This document shows positions 1 to 7,914 of a stretch of DNA of 64,000 bases, in pieces. The position numbers and the translations under genes were made by a program. Source of the DNA: Mesoterricola sediminis (lineage in GTDB: Bacteria > Acidobacteriota > Holophagae > Holophagales > Holophagaceae); assembly GCF_030295425.1 (NCBI RefSeq), contig NZ_AP027081.1, positions 2,358,965-2,422,964 of the forward strand. The letters run 5' to 3'. Position 1 is the stretch's first letter, and every line of letters starts with the position of its first letter. A model generated the notes under the pieces. It had not been told where the DNA came from. It did not search any database and saw only the letters and a program-made list of their open reading frames with translations.

Positions 1-491
1 CGGCCCTCACCGGGGGCTGGGCCAGCTTCGCCTCCATCCTCCTGCGCTTCGCCCTCACCGTGAGCGCCGCGGTGGCCCTCGCGGCCACCACGGGCGTGGA
101 CGGGGTCACCCGGGCCCTGGAGCGCCTGGGGGCCCCCGCCGCCTTCACGCGCCAGCTGGCCTTCCTCCACCGCTACGCCTTCGTCCTGGGCGAGGAGGCC
201 TTCCGCCTGAACCGGGCCCGCGCCCTGCGCGCCTTCGGGCGCCGCACCTCGCCGGCGGAGTTCGCCTCCCTCGCGGGCCACGCCCTCCTGCGCGCCTGGG
301 ACCGGGCCCGCCGCGTGCACGTGGCCATGCTGAGCCGGGGCTTCACGGGGCGCTTCCCGGACCGGCGCCCCCTGGCGTGGCGCCCCGCCGACACCGCCTT
401 CCTCGCGGCCTGGGCCGCCTTCTTCGCCTGCGCCCGGGTCTGGGACCTGGCCTCGGCCGCCGGCGCCCTGATCCTGGGAGGCCGGCCGTGA
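1..491 (+). CDS. cbiQ: Cobalt/nickel ECF transporter transmembrane subunit CbiQ/EcfT (5' truncated by window edge)
   Basis: The reading frame is open from base 3 to the stop at 489-491, so about 162 C-terminal residues are visible. CbiQ/EcfT is the inner-membrane scaffold that couples a substrate-binding component to the ATPase in energy-coupling factor metal importers. Two hydrophobic segments are visible, one at the start of the fragment and one near the C-terminus (FLAAWAAFFACARVWDLA). Between them lies the cytoplasmic coupling region with an Ala/Arg-Gly motif (AMLSRGF) that contacts the ATPase in this family. The stop overlaps the GTG start of the ATPase gene, so the two are translationally coupled. 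Cobalt or nickel specificity is inferred from the pairing; the S-component genes would lie upstream of the window. Confidence 0.85.
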   Translation, partial: ALTGGWASFASILLRFALTVSAAVALAATTGVDGVTRALERLGAPAAFTRQLAFLHRYAFVLGEEAFRLNRARALRAFGRRTSPAEFASLAGHALLRAWDRARRVHVAMLSRGFTGRFPDRRPLAWRPADTAFLAAWAAFFACARVWDLASAAGALILGGRP

Positions 492-1237
492 GCGCCCCCA
501 TCCTGGAGGTCCGGGACCTCGCCTACGCCTACCCCGACGGCACCCGGGCCCTGCGCGGCCTCGCCTTCGCCCTGGCGCCCGGGGAGCGCGTCGCCGTGGT
601 GGGCGCCAACGGGGCCGGCAAGTCCACCCTCCTGCAGCACCTCAACGGCACCCTCCTGCCCGCCGCGGGCACCGTCGCCGTGGGGGGCGTCCCCGTGGCC
701 CCGGCCGCCCTGGACACCGTGCGCCGCGCGGTGGGCATGGTCTTCCAGGACCCCGACGACCAGCTCTTCATGCCCACCGTGTACGAGGACGTGGCCTTCG
801 GCCCCCGGAACCAGGGCCTCCCCGAGGCCGAGGTGGACGCGCGGGTGCGGGCCGCCCTGGAGCAGGTGGACGCCCTCCGCCTCGCGCCCAAGCCCCCCTA
901 CCGGCTCTCCGCCGGCGAGAAGCGCCGCGCGGCCCTCGCCACCGCCCTCGCCCTGGAGCCCGACATCCTCGTCCTCGACGAGCCCACCTCCGGCCTGGAC
1001 CCCCGGGGCCGCCGCCAGCTCATCGAGATGCTGCGGGCCTTCCCCCACGCCCAGCTCGTGGCCACCCACGACGTGGACCTCGTGCTGGAACTGTGCCCGC
1101 GCACCCTGGTCCTCCACGACGGCCAGCTCCGCGCCGACGGCCCCACCCTCCCCCTCTTCCGCGACGCGGACCTCCTCGCCGCCTGCCGCCTGGAAAAACC
1201 CCTCGCCATGCAGGGCTGCCCCGTCTGCGGCCGCTAG
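488..1237 (+). CDS. cbiO: ECF transporter ATP-binding protein (CbiO-like)
   Basis: ABC ATPase of 249 residues that powers the cobalt/nickel ECF importer. Walker A is GANGAGKST (residues 39-47), the Q-loop is VFQDPDDQ with Gln at 87, the signature is LSAGE (140-144), Walker B is ILVLDE (160-165), and the switch His is 194. The start is taken as the GTG at 488 because it overlaps the CbiQ stop (GTGA) and because the ABC fold begins directly after it; the open frame extends further upstream only inside cbiQ. The C-terminus ends in a small Cys pair (CPVC) that could bind metal, which is inference. The next gene is convergent, so this closes the operon. Confidence 0.9.
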   Translation: MSAPILEVRDLAYAYPDGTRALRGLAFALAPGERVAVVGANGAGKSTLLQHLNGTLLPAAGTVAVGGVPVAPAALDTVRRAVGMVFQDPDDQLFMPTVYEDVAFGPRNQGLPEAEVDARVRAALEQVDALRLAPKPPYRLSAGEKRRAALATALALEPDILVLDEPTSGLDPRGRRQLIEMLRAFPHAQLVATHDVDLVLELCPRTLVLHDGQLRADGPTLPLFRDADLLAACRLEKPLAMQGCPVCGR

Positions 1238-1380
1238 CTCACCCTTGCCAGCCCGAAGGATCGGAACAAGGTGGTTCCGGTGATTCGATCTGCGGACACT
1301 AGCAGCCATTCGGACGGCCTTTACCCAGCCTGCCCTCGGTTTTTCCTCGGGAGCCTTGGGGACGCAGCCTGGCCCGTGCG

Positions 1381-1904
1381 TCAGTCCACGGGCCCGGCGA
1401 GCGCCTCGATCACGTGCTGGACGAAGCGGGACACCTCCATGGTCGCCAGGAACGTCGCCGCCAGATCCGCGGGCCGGGGCTCCACCGCGGCGGTCGCCTC
1501 CAGCCGGTCCAGCAGCACCGCCTCCAGGTCGTCCAGGGCCCGGAGGCCGGCGTGGGGCCGCATCCAGTCCTCGCCGCCCTCGCGCCAGGCCTCGATGAGG
1601 GGCTGGAGCTCGAAGGCGTCGTAGTGCTCCTCGGCCAGCGCCCCCAGGACGTCCTTGGACGCTCTGGGCGACCGGGCGTGGAAGGTCCGGGTGCGGGTGT
1701 ACGCGTGGCCCTTCCCGTCGGAGACCGTGAACGTCACCCACGCGTCCCGCCCGGAGCCCCCCAGCGCGAAGACCAGCCGCAGCCCGCCCAGGCGGAGGTC
1801 ATAGCCCGAGGGCCGGACCTCGATCCGGTACCCGAGGCGGGATTCCGCCGACCAGGTGACGGCCCGCTCCACGGGCGTCTTCTCCTCCAGGACCGGCGCC
1901 GCCG
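1381..1904. repeat. Direct repeat copy 1: shared 3' end of the two tandem paralogues
   Basis: This 524-base segment matches 3508-4031 at a constant offset of 2127 with only scattered single-base differences, while the sequences diverge abruptly beyond it. It encodes the common C-terminal module of both secreted proteins. The sharp edge between near-identity and strong divergence points to recent gene conversion or partial duplication. Confidence 0.9.
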
Positions 1905-3381
1905 CCGGCGAGGTCAGGACCGGCACCGCGGCCGCCACCGGCGAGGTCAGGACCGGCACCGCGGCCGCCAGGGGCGAGGGGAGGTCGGACGGCTTCGGCT
2001 CCGCCCGGACCGCCTTCGCCTCCAGCTGGCCCATCCGCCCCAGGTCGGCCCAGGCCATGCGGGCCGCGGGCACCCAGGCCGGCTCCGGCGTCCGCGCCCG
2101 GCTCGCCTCCAGCTTCTGGCCCACATCGGCCCTCAGGGTCAGCAGGGTCTCCGAGGCCTCGGCCTCGCGGATGGCCTCCCCCGCCTTCCCGGCGAGCAGG
2201 TCCCGCCAGAAGGCCGCCTCCTCGACGCCCTCGGCCTTGGGGAATGTCCAGCGCCCCCGCGGGCCGGACACCTCCAGGGACCCCGCGAGGGTCCGCTCCA
2301 CGTCCAGCAGCTTTTTCCCATCGACCAGGGCGTAGCCCCCCGGATCGATGCCCAGGGTCAGGCGCCCGACCTTGAAGGCCTGGAAGATCGAGGTCGGCCC
2401 GCTGCCGCCCTGCGGCGGGGGCGCCGGCGCGGCCTCCCCGAGGGCGGCCAGGGCGTCCAGGTCGGCCAGCACGCAGGTGAGGAGCGGATTCCGGAGCAGG
2501 GGCGCCCGCGTCCCGTCGGCGAGGAGCTTGGCCACCAGCGCCCGGCCCGCCTCCAGGTCTCCGGCCCCGTAGTGGCCCGAAGCGGCCTTCAGGAGGTCCG
2601 GATAGGTCCGCGACGGCGACAGGGCCCAGGGACCCAGCCCCTGAAACCGGACCTCCGAGCCCTTCCCGGAGGTGAAGCGGACCCGGGTCCGGTAGGCCCG
2701 GCCCTCCAGGACCTTCTGCAGGCGGTAGACGCCCTGGCCCAGCGCAAGGGTCGCGTTGGCCCGCCCCAGGCCCTGGGTGTCCAGGGTCAGGCGCAGGCTG
2801 GCGGATCCCAGGGCGTGGATCTCCGCATGGAGGACGGGTCCGGGGTCCTTCCGTTCGGCCTGGGGCGGCGCGGACCGCTTCCCGACGCCCCGGGCCATCC
2901 AGCCCAGGTCCTCCAGCGCGCGACCCGCCATGGCGGCCCAATCCGGCCGGTCCCCCTGAAGGGTGGCCTTGGCCACCTGCCCTTCCACCTGGCGCCGCAG
3001 CTCCGTCAGATCGGCCGGGTCCAGGCCCTCCCGGAAGGCCCGCCACAGGTCGCCGTCCTGGAGGTGGCGCCAGAAGGCGCCGTCATCCGTCGAGGACTTT
3101 CGCGCCACCTCCCACAGGGAGCGCCCGTCGGACAGCGCCAGCGGCCCCCCCTCGCGCCAGTCCACCAGGAGCTGCCTGGCGGGATCGAACAGCGCGTAGG
3201 TGTCCCGGTCGATCACCAGGTTCAGCGACTCGCTCCTGGCCGTGAGGCAGGCGTCCGAGGCCCCGTTGGAGGCGGTCGAGGGCGCCTTGACCTCCTCCGC
3301 GTCCCCGGCCCCTCCCTTCACGGGCTGGGCGGCCAGACAAAGGCCGGCGGCCAGGACCAGGACAAGGGCACGACAAGGCAT
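1381..3381 (-). CDS. Secreted repeat protein of unknown function, copy A
   Basis: A 666-residue protein with a clear N-terminal signal peptide (MPCRALVLVLAAGLCLAAQ), so exported. I do not recognise a characterised family. The chain is built from alternating modules: a beta-rich unit (pattern 'Y-ALFD/ALVDG...'), then an AAFW-type helix and a W-A-A-x-A-x-DLG helix, seen twice (roughly residues 45-165 and 335-450). A beta-sandwich-like unit lies between them, and a C-terminal module spans about 500-666. A Pro/Ala/Val linker (two AAAVPVLTSP copies) precedes the last module. A GGGAG element precedes the ATG. It is a tandem paralogue of the next upstream gene; their last 524 bases are almost identical while the N-terminal parts are clearly diverged. 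Function unknown. Confidence 0.7.
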   Translation of the reverse strand: MPCRALVLVLAAGLCLAAQPVKGGAGDAEEVKAPSTASNGASDACLTARSESLNLVIDRDTYALFDPARQLLVDWREGGPLALSDGRSLWEVARKSSTDDGAFWRHLQDGDLWRAFREGLDPADLTELRRQVEGQVAKATLQGDRPDWAAMAGRALEDLGWMARGVGKRSAPPQAERKDPGPVLHAEIHALGSASLRLTLDTQGLGRANATLALGQGVYRLQKVLEGRAYRTRVRFTSGKGSEVRFQGLGPWALSPSRTYPDLLKAASGHYGAGDLEAGRALVAKLLADGTRAPLLRNPLLTCVLADLDALAALGEAAPAPPPQGGSGPTSIFQAFKVGRLTLGIDPGGYALVDGKKLLDVERTLAGSLEVSGPRGRWTFPKAEGVEEAAFWRDLLAGKAGEAIREAEASETLLTLRADVGQKLEASRARTPEPAWVPAARMAWADLGRMGQLEAKAVRAEPKPSDLPSPLAAAVPVLTSPVAAAVPVLTSPAAAPVLEEKTPVERAVTWSAESRLGYRIEVRPSGYDLRLGGLRLVFALGGSGRDAWVTFTVSDGKGHAYTRTRTFHARSPRASKDVLGALAEEHYDAFELQPLIEAWREGGEDWMRPHAGLRALDDLEAVLLDRLEATAAVEPRPADLAATFLATMEVSRFVQHVIEALAGPVD
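1905..1970. repeat. Two exact 33-bp tandem repeats in the linker of copy A
   Basis: The 33-base unit at 1905-1937 is repeated exactly at 1938-1970. It encodes an 11-residue Ala/Val/Pro linker unit (AAAVPVLTSPV) directly before the conserved C-terminal module. The paralogue has a single diverged equivalent, so this is a recent slippage-type expansion. Confidence 0.9.
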
Positions 3382-3507
3382 GGGGACTCCCGGGCGCCCT
3401 GCGGGCGCGCTGCATTTACGGACAGGCCGGGCCAGATCCCGGGGCGTCCACGGAATGAATGAACAATAAGCGTTCCGGGTTCCCGGATCCCTCGAAGGGG
3501 CGCGGCG

Positions 3508-4031
3508 TCAATCCACGGGCCCGGCGAGCGCCTCGATCACGTGCTGGGCGAAGCGGGACACCTCCATGGTCGCCAGGAACGTCGCCGCCAGATCCGCGGG
3601 CCGGGGCTCCACCGCGGCGGTCGCCTCCAGCCGGTCCAGCAGCACCGTCTCCAGGTCGTCCAGGGCGCGGAGGCCGGCGTGGGGCCGCATCCAGTCCTCG
3701 CCGCCCTCGCGCCAGGCCTCGATGAGGGGCATGAGCTCGAAGGCGTCGTAGTGCTCCTCGGCCAGCGCCCCCAGGACGTCCTCCGAGGCCCTGGGGGCCC
3801 GGGCGTGGAAGGTCCGGGTGCGGGTGTAGGCGTGGCCCTTCCCGTCGGAGACCGTGAACGTCACCCACGCGTCCCGCCCGGAGCCCCCCAGCGCGAAGAC
3901 CAGCCGCAGCCCGCCCAGGCGGAGGTCATAGCCCGAGGGCCGGACCTCGATCCGGTACCCGAGGCGGGATTCCGCCGACCAGGTGACGGCCCGCTCCACG
4001 GGCGTCTTCTCCTCCAGGACCGGCGCCGCGG
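3508..4031. repeat. Direct repeat copy 2: shared 3' end of the two tandem paralogues
   Basis: Partner of the repeat at 1381-1904, in the same orientation. Differences are isolated substitutions, including the bases just after the stop codon complement and a few codons of the C-terminal module. Confidence 0.9.
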
Positions 4032-5583
4032 GCGCGGGGAGGACGGGCTCCGCCGACGCCACGGGCGAGGGAAGGACGGGGCGGTCCGACCCCTGGCCGG
4101 TGTCCACCTGCACGGGCGTGGGGGCGGCCTGGGGCGCCTCCACACTGAGGAGGCGGCCCAGGTCGGCCCAGGCCCGGCCGGCGGCCAGGACCCAGGCCGG
4201 CTTGGGGCTCTGGCGCATCCCCGTGTACAGCCGCGCTTCCACCTGGGCCCGGAGGTCCTTCAGGTCCTCGGCCGGCAGCGCCGCGGCGCAGGCTCGCCCC
4301 GAGGGGTGTTCCAGGACCTGCTTCCAGAAGGCGGCCTCGTCTTCGTCCCCCCGCATCCCGAAGGTCCAGCGCCCGCCCTCGGAGGCCAACGCCAGGCGGC
4401 CCGCGACCAGCCGGTTCACCTCCTGGAAGCCCAGGGGATCGAGGAGCGAATACCCCGCCTGGTCAAGACCGAGGCTCAGGCGCCCGGCCTTGAAGGTCTG
4501 GAAGCGGGCCGGCAGCCCGCGCGCGGGCGTGTCCGGCGCTATGCGCTCCCCGCCGCTGGCCTCCGGAGGCTCGGCCGCCGCCAGGGCAGCCGGCGCGGAG
4601 GCCGGAACGCGTTCGGCCAGGGCGTCCAGGTTGGCCAGGAGGGCCTTCAACAGGGGCTCCCTGAGGAGGGGGGACCGGGGACCGTCCGCCAGGCATTGGG
4701 CCACGAGGGTCCGCGCCGCCGCCAGATCCTCGGCGGCGAAGGCGGCGCCAGCGCAGGCCTCCAGGAATTCCGGATAGGTCTGGACGGGATCCAGGGCCCA
4801 GGGGCCCAGCCATTCGAACTGGCCCGAGGGCCCCTGCCCCGCCTGGAACCCGACCTGGGTCCGGATCGCCTGGCCCTCCCGGGTCTTCTGCAGCACCAGG
4901 TCCCCCGTCCCGAAGGCGCAATCCGCCCGGGCCGCCGACACCCCCGTCGCGTCCATGGCCAGGCGGAGGCAGACCGCCCCCCGGCGGTAGACCTCCACCT
5001 GGAGAACGGGCACGCTGGCGTCCCACGCCCGCGGGTCCCCCTGGGCCTTCTCCGGGGCCTTCCCCCGGGCGCCCTGGGCCATCCAGGCCAGATCCGCCAC
5101 CGCCTGGGCGGTCCACGGCGCCCAGAAGGGCCGCTGGCCCTTCCGGGTGCAATCGGCCCCCACCGCCTCCAGCCGGGCCTTCAGGGCCAGCAGGTCCTCC
5201 GCCACCAGCCGGTCCCCGAACCCGCCCCAGGCCGGATGGGCCAGGACCGCCTTCCAGGTGGCGGCCTCGTCCTTCCCGGTCGGCCGCAGGGACGTCGCGC
5301 GCCCGGCGGCGTCGAGGAGGACCAGGGGGCCCGCGCCCTCCCGCTGCGCCTGGACCTTGGCCCCCGCGTGGAAGAGGCCGTAGCGCGCCTCCTCCAGCAC
5401 CAGGAGGAGGTCGCCGCTCCGGACGGTCAAATGGCTGCCGAAGCGGAACCGCTGGGCCGGCGTCTCCCGCTCCCCCTCGTCCTTCCGCTCCGCCTCCGGG
5501 GGATCCGGGCGGGACAGGACCGCGGGCTGGGCCGCCAGGGGGAGGGCGACGGCCAGGAGGACGGATAGGGGATGGGGGACCAT
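3508..5583 (-). CDS. Secreted repeat protein of unknown function, copy B
   Basis: A 691-residue tandem paralogue of the protein encoded at 1381-3381, with the same modular plan. It begins MVPHPLSVLLAVALPLAAQ, a good Sec signal peptide. This ATG is chosen because GGAGG lies just upstream; an in-frame start 20 codons earlier would bury the signal peptide. Modules again contain the AAFWKQVLE-type helix and the AGRAWADLG-type helix twice, with a Pro-rich linker before the shared C-terminal module. The two genes are 126 bases apart on the same strand and probably co-transcribed, this one first. No enzymatic motif is recognised; a periplasmic or surface role is only an inference from the signal peptide. 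Confidence 0.7.
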   Translation of the reverse strand: MVPHPLSVLLAVALPLAAQPAVLSRPDPPEAERKDEGERETPAQRFRFGSHLTVRSGDLLLVLEEARYGLFHAGAKVQAQREGAGPLVLLDAAGRATSLRPTGKDEAATWKAVLAHPAWGGFGDRLVAEDLLALKARLEAVGADCTRKGQRPFWAPWTAQAVADLAWMAQGARGKAPEKAQGDPRAWDASVPVLQVEVYRRGAVCLRLAMDATGVSAARADCAFGTGDLVLQKTREGQAIRTQVGFQAGQGPSGQFEWLGPWALDPVQTYPEFLEACAGAAFAAEDLAAARTLVAQCLADGPRSPLLREPLLKALLANLDALAERVPASAPAALAAAEPPEASGGERIAPDTPARGLPARFQTFKAGRLSLGLDQAGYSLLDPLGFQEVNRLVAGRLALASEGGRWTFGMRGDEDEAAFWKQVLEHPSGRACAAALPAEDLKDLRAQVEARLYTGMRQSPKPAWVLAAGRAWADLGRLLSVEAPQAAPTPVQVDTGQGSDRPVLPSPVASAEPVLPAPAAPVLEEKTPVERAVTWSAESRLGYRIEVRPSGYDLRLGGLRLVFALGGSGRDAWVTFTVSDGKGHAYTRTRTFHARAPRASEDVLGALAEEHYDAFELMPLIEAWREGGEDWMRPHAGLRALDDLETVLLDRLEATAAVEPRPADLAATFLATMEVSRFAQHVIEALAGPVD

Positions 5584-5806
5584 GGCGCCTCCAGGCGTCC
5601 CCGGAAGCTCCGGGGGCGCACGGGGGATGAATGTTAAATCCATCCGTCAGGTTCCCGGATCCGCGCAGACCTTGGGTTCGCGCGGGCCTTGGGCCATGGC
5701 GCCCGGGCCCCGACGCGTTCAGCCCCGGCGTCCGCGCCCGGGTGAAGGCATAATGGCAGGCACCCCCCGGCTGGTTCGGGGGGTCCACCCTGCTGGAGCA
5801 CTGCTC
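5584..5806. promoter_or_regulatory. Divergent intergenic region with a 5'-leader hairpin
   Basis: This region separates two divergent transcription units. A CATAAT hexamer at about 5748-5753 could be a -10 element for the rightward gene, but no convincing -35 is seen. A short C7/G7-type hairpin (ACCCCCC at 5762-5768 pairing with GGGGGGT at 5778-5784) lies in the presumed leader, about 20 bases before the GGAG of the start. Nothing else is recognised here. Confidence 0.35.
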
Positions 5807-7912
5807 ATGACGACCCTCAACCAGCGCCTGCTCGAGGCCCCCTACCCCGTCGTGGGGCTCACCGGAGGCATCGCCGCGGGCAAGACTTATGCGTCCCAGC
5901 GCCTGCGCTACCTGGGCTGGGAGGTGATCAACGCCGACCAGGTCGCCCGGGAAGTCGTCCAGCCGGGCACCCCCGGCCTGGAGGCCCTGGTCGCCGCCTT
6001 CGGCGACGGCATCCTCGCCGACACCGGCACCCTGGACCGGGAGAAACTCGGCGACCTGATCTTCAAGGACCCGGCCAAGCGGGAGCGCCTCGAGGCCATC
6101 CTGCACCCCCTCATCGAACAGCGTTTGTCTGAACGCCTGGCGGCCCTCCCCCCCACCATCAAGGGGGCCGTCCTGGACGCCGCCCTCTGGGTGGAGCGGG
6201 GCCAGGCCCACATCTTCGACGCCCTGTGGGTGGTCGACGCCCCCGACGACATCCGGCTCAAGCGCCTGATGGAGCGGGACGGCCTGGACACGGCCCGGGC
6301 CATGGACCGCATCTACGCCCAGAGCGCCGGCGCCGAGAAGCGCCTCCACGCCGACCAGGTCTTCCGCAACGACGGCCGGGACCTGGACGAGAGCCTCACC
6401 AAGGCCGAGGGCGCCCTCCTCGCCCACTGGAAGACGGCCCGCGAGCGCAAGTGGGGCCGCACCGGCACCTCCCCCTTCAGCCCCGAGGAGCTCCACGCCG
6501 TCCTCGCGGCCATGCTGGGCCGCGGCGGCGACTACGCCGAGATCTTCGTGGAGCAGCGGCGGGCCTGCGCCCTGGGCATGGACGACGGCCGCATGGAGGA
6601 CGTGGCCGCCGGCGAGACCTTCGGGGTGGGCCTCCGCCTCATCGACGGCGAGGCCACGCGGTTCGCCGACCTCATCGCCCCCAGCGCCGAGGAGCTGCTG
6701 GAGGCGGCCCGGACCCTGGCGGCCCCCGGAACCGGGGCCCCCGTCGACGTGCCCGGCCTGGAGCGCCACCTCCTGCCCAAGCCCAGCGCCATCGAGCGGG
6801 AACCCACCGCCGTGCCCCTCCCCGAGAAGGTGGACCTGGTCCGGCGCGCCGACTACCTCGCCCGCCGCCGCGCCGAGGCCATCCGCCCCGGCGCCCTGCG
6901 CCAGGTGGCCGTGGGCTACGGCGACAGCACCCAGAACGTCTGGATCGCCGCCAGCGAGCGCGGCGCCTCCGGCTGGACCTCCACCCTGACCCAGGACCGC
7001 CGCATCCAGAGCGTCCTGCGCATCAACGTCACCGCCGGGGAGGGGGACCTCCTCCAGAGCGGCTACCAGGCCCTGGGCCAGACCCGGGGCTTCGAGCTCT
7101 TCCAGTCCCAGGCCGTCGAGGCCACGGTGTACGAGGCGGTGCGCCTGGCCATGCAGGCCCTGGACGCCAAGCCGGCCCCCGCCGGCACCTTCCCCGTCAT
7201 CCTCTCCAGCAGCGCCGGCGGCACCATGATCCACGAGGCCTGCGGGCACGGGCTCGAGGCCGACCTCGCCCTGGCTGGCGTCAGCGCCTTCTCGGGCAAG
7301 CTGGGCCAGAAGGTGGCCGCCGAAGGCGTGACCATCATCGACGACGGCACCCTGCCCAACAAGCGGGGCTCCAGCGCCATGGACGACGAGGGCCGCGCCG
7401 CCCAGCGCGTCGTGCTCATCGAGAACGGCGTCCTCAAGGCCTACCTCCAGTCCCGCAAGACCGCCCGGCGCATGGGCGTCGAGCCCACCGGCAACGGCCG
7501 GCGCGAGAGCTACCGCCACATCCCCATCCCCCGCATGCGCAACACCTTCCTCGCCCCGGGCCAGGAGGATCCCAAGACCATCCTCGCGGACCTGGACCGG
7601 GGCCTCCTCGTCAAGCACATGGGCGGAGGCCAGGTGGACACGGTCACCGGCAACTTCGTCTTCCAGGTCACCGAGGGCTACTGGGTCGAGAACGGCGAAG
7701 TGAAGCACCCCGTGCGCAACGCGACCCTCACCGGGTGCGGGCCGGCCGTCCTCAAGGACCTGACCCGCATCGGCCGGGACCTCGACCACTTCGACATCGG
7801 CACCTGCGGCAAGGACGGCCAGGGCGTGCCCGTCTCCGACGCCCTCCCCACCATCCTCTGCCCCGCCCTCGTCGTGGGCGGCACGGCCGAACCCCTTCCG
7901 AGCGTGATCTAG
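5807..7912 (+). CDS. Fusion protein: dephospho-CoA kinase (CoaE) + TldD-type metalloprotease
   Basis: One uninterrupted 701-residue frame carries two normally separate proteins. Residues 1-215 are a dephospho-CoA kinase, the last step of CoA synthesis: P-loop GLTGGIAAGKT (17-27), the ADQVAR region, and the LID/CoA-binding part. Residues 220-701 are TldD, a zinc metalloprotease that works with TldE on modified peptides. The HExxxH site is HEACGH (476-481), and the C-terminal CGKDGQ segment supplies the Cys ligand known for TldD. The ATG at 5807 has GGAG at the right distance. An internal ATG at 6511 has no good ribosome binding site, so a true fusion is more likely than two genes. tldE follows 2 bases after the stop. 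Confidence 0.88.
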   Translation: MTTLNQRLLEAPYPVVGLTGGIAAGKTYASQRLRYLGWEVINADQVAREVVQPGTPGLEALVAAFGDGILADTGTLDREKLGDLIFKDPAKRERLEAILHPLIEQRLSERLAALPPTIKGAVLDAALWVERGQAHIFDALWVVDAPDDIRLKRLMERDGLDTARAMDRIYAQSAGAEKRLHADQVFRNDGRDLDESLTKAEGALLAHWKTARERKWGRTGTSPFSPEELHAVLAAMLGRGGDYAEIFVEQRRACALGMDDGRMEDVAAGETFGVGLRLIDGEATRFADLIAPSAEELLEAARTLAAPGTGAPVDVPGLERHLLPKPSAIEREPTAVPLPEKVDLVRRADYLARRRAEAIRPGALRQVAVGYGDSTQNVWIAASERGASGWTSTLTQDRRIQSVLRINVTAGEGDLLQSGYQALGQTRGFELFQSQAVEATVYEAVRLAMQALDAKPAPAGTFPVILSSSAGGTMIHEACGHGLEADLALAGVSAFSGKLGQKVAAEGVTIIDDGTLPNKRGSSAMDDEGRAAQRVVLIENGVLKAYLQSRKTARRMGVEPTGNGRRESYRHIPIPRMRNTFLAPGQEDPKTILADLDRGLLVKHMGGGQVDTVTGNFVFQVTEGYWVENGEVKHPVRNATLTGCGPAVLKDLTRIGRDLDHFDIGTCGKDGQGVPVSDALPTILCPALVVGGTAEPLPSVI

Positions 7913-7914
7913 CC

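Noticed and set aside
1238-1380. Cobalamin riboswitch near the cobalt transporter
   Set aside because: The region lies downstream of the operon between convergent genes and has no B12-box-like sequence.
173-1741. Long minus-strand open frame opposite cbiQ/cbiO
   Set aside because: Low-complexity Arg/Gly/Ala/Pro translation without domain signal; it is the GC-rich shadow of the real plus-strand genes and of the paralogue gene.
4463-7789. 1108-codon minus-strand open frame opposite coaE-tldD
   Set aside because: Composition dominated by Gly/Ala/Val/His with no conserved motif, while the plus strand encodes unmistakable CoaE and TldD blocks.
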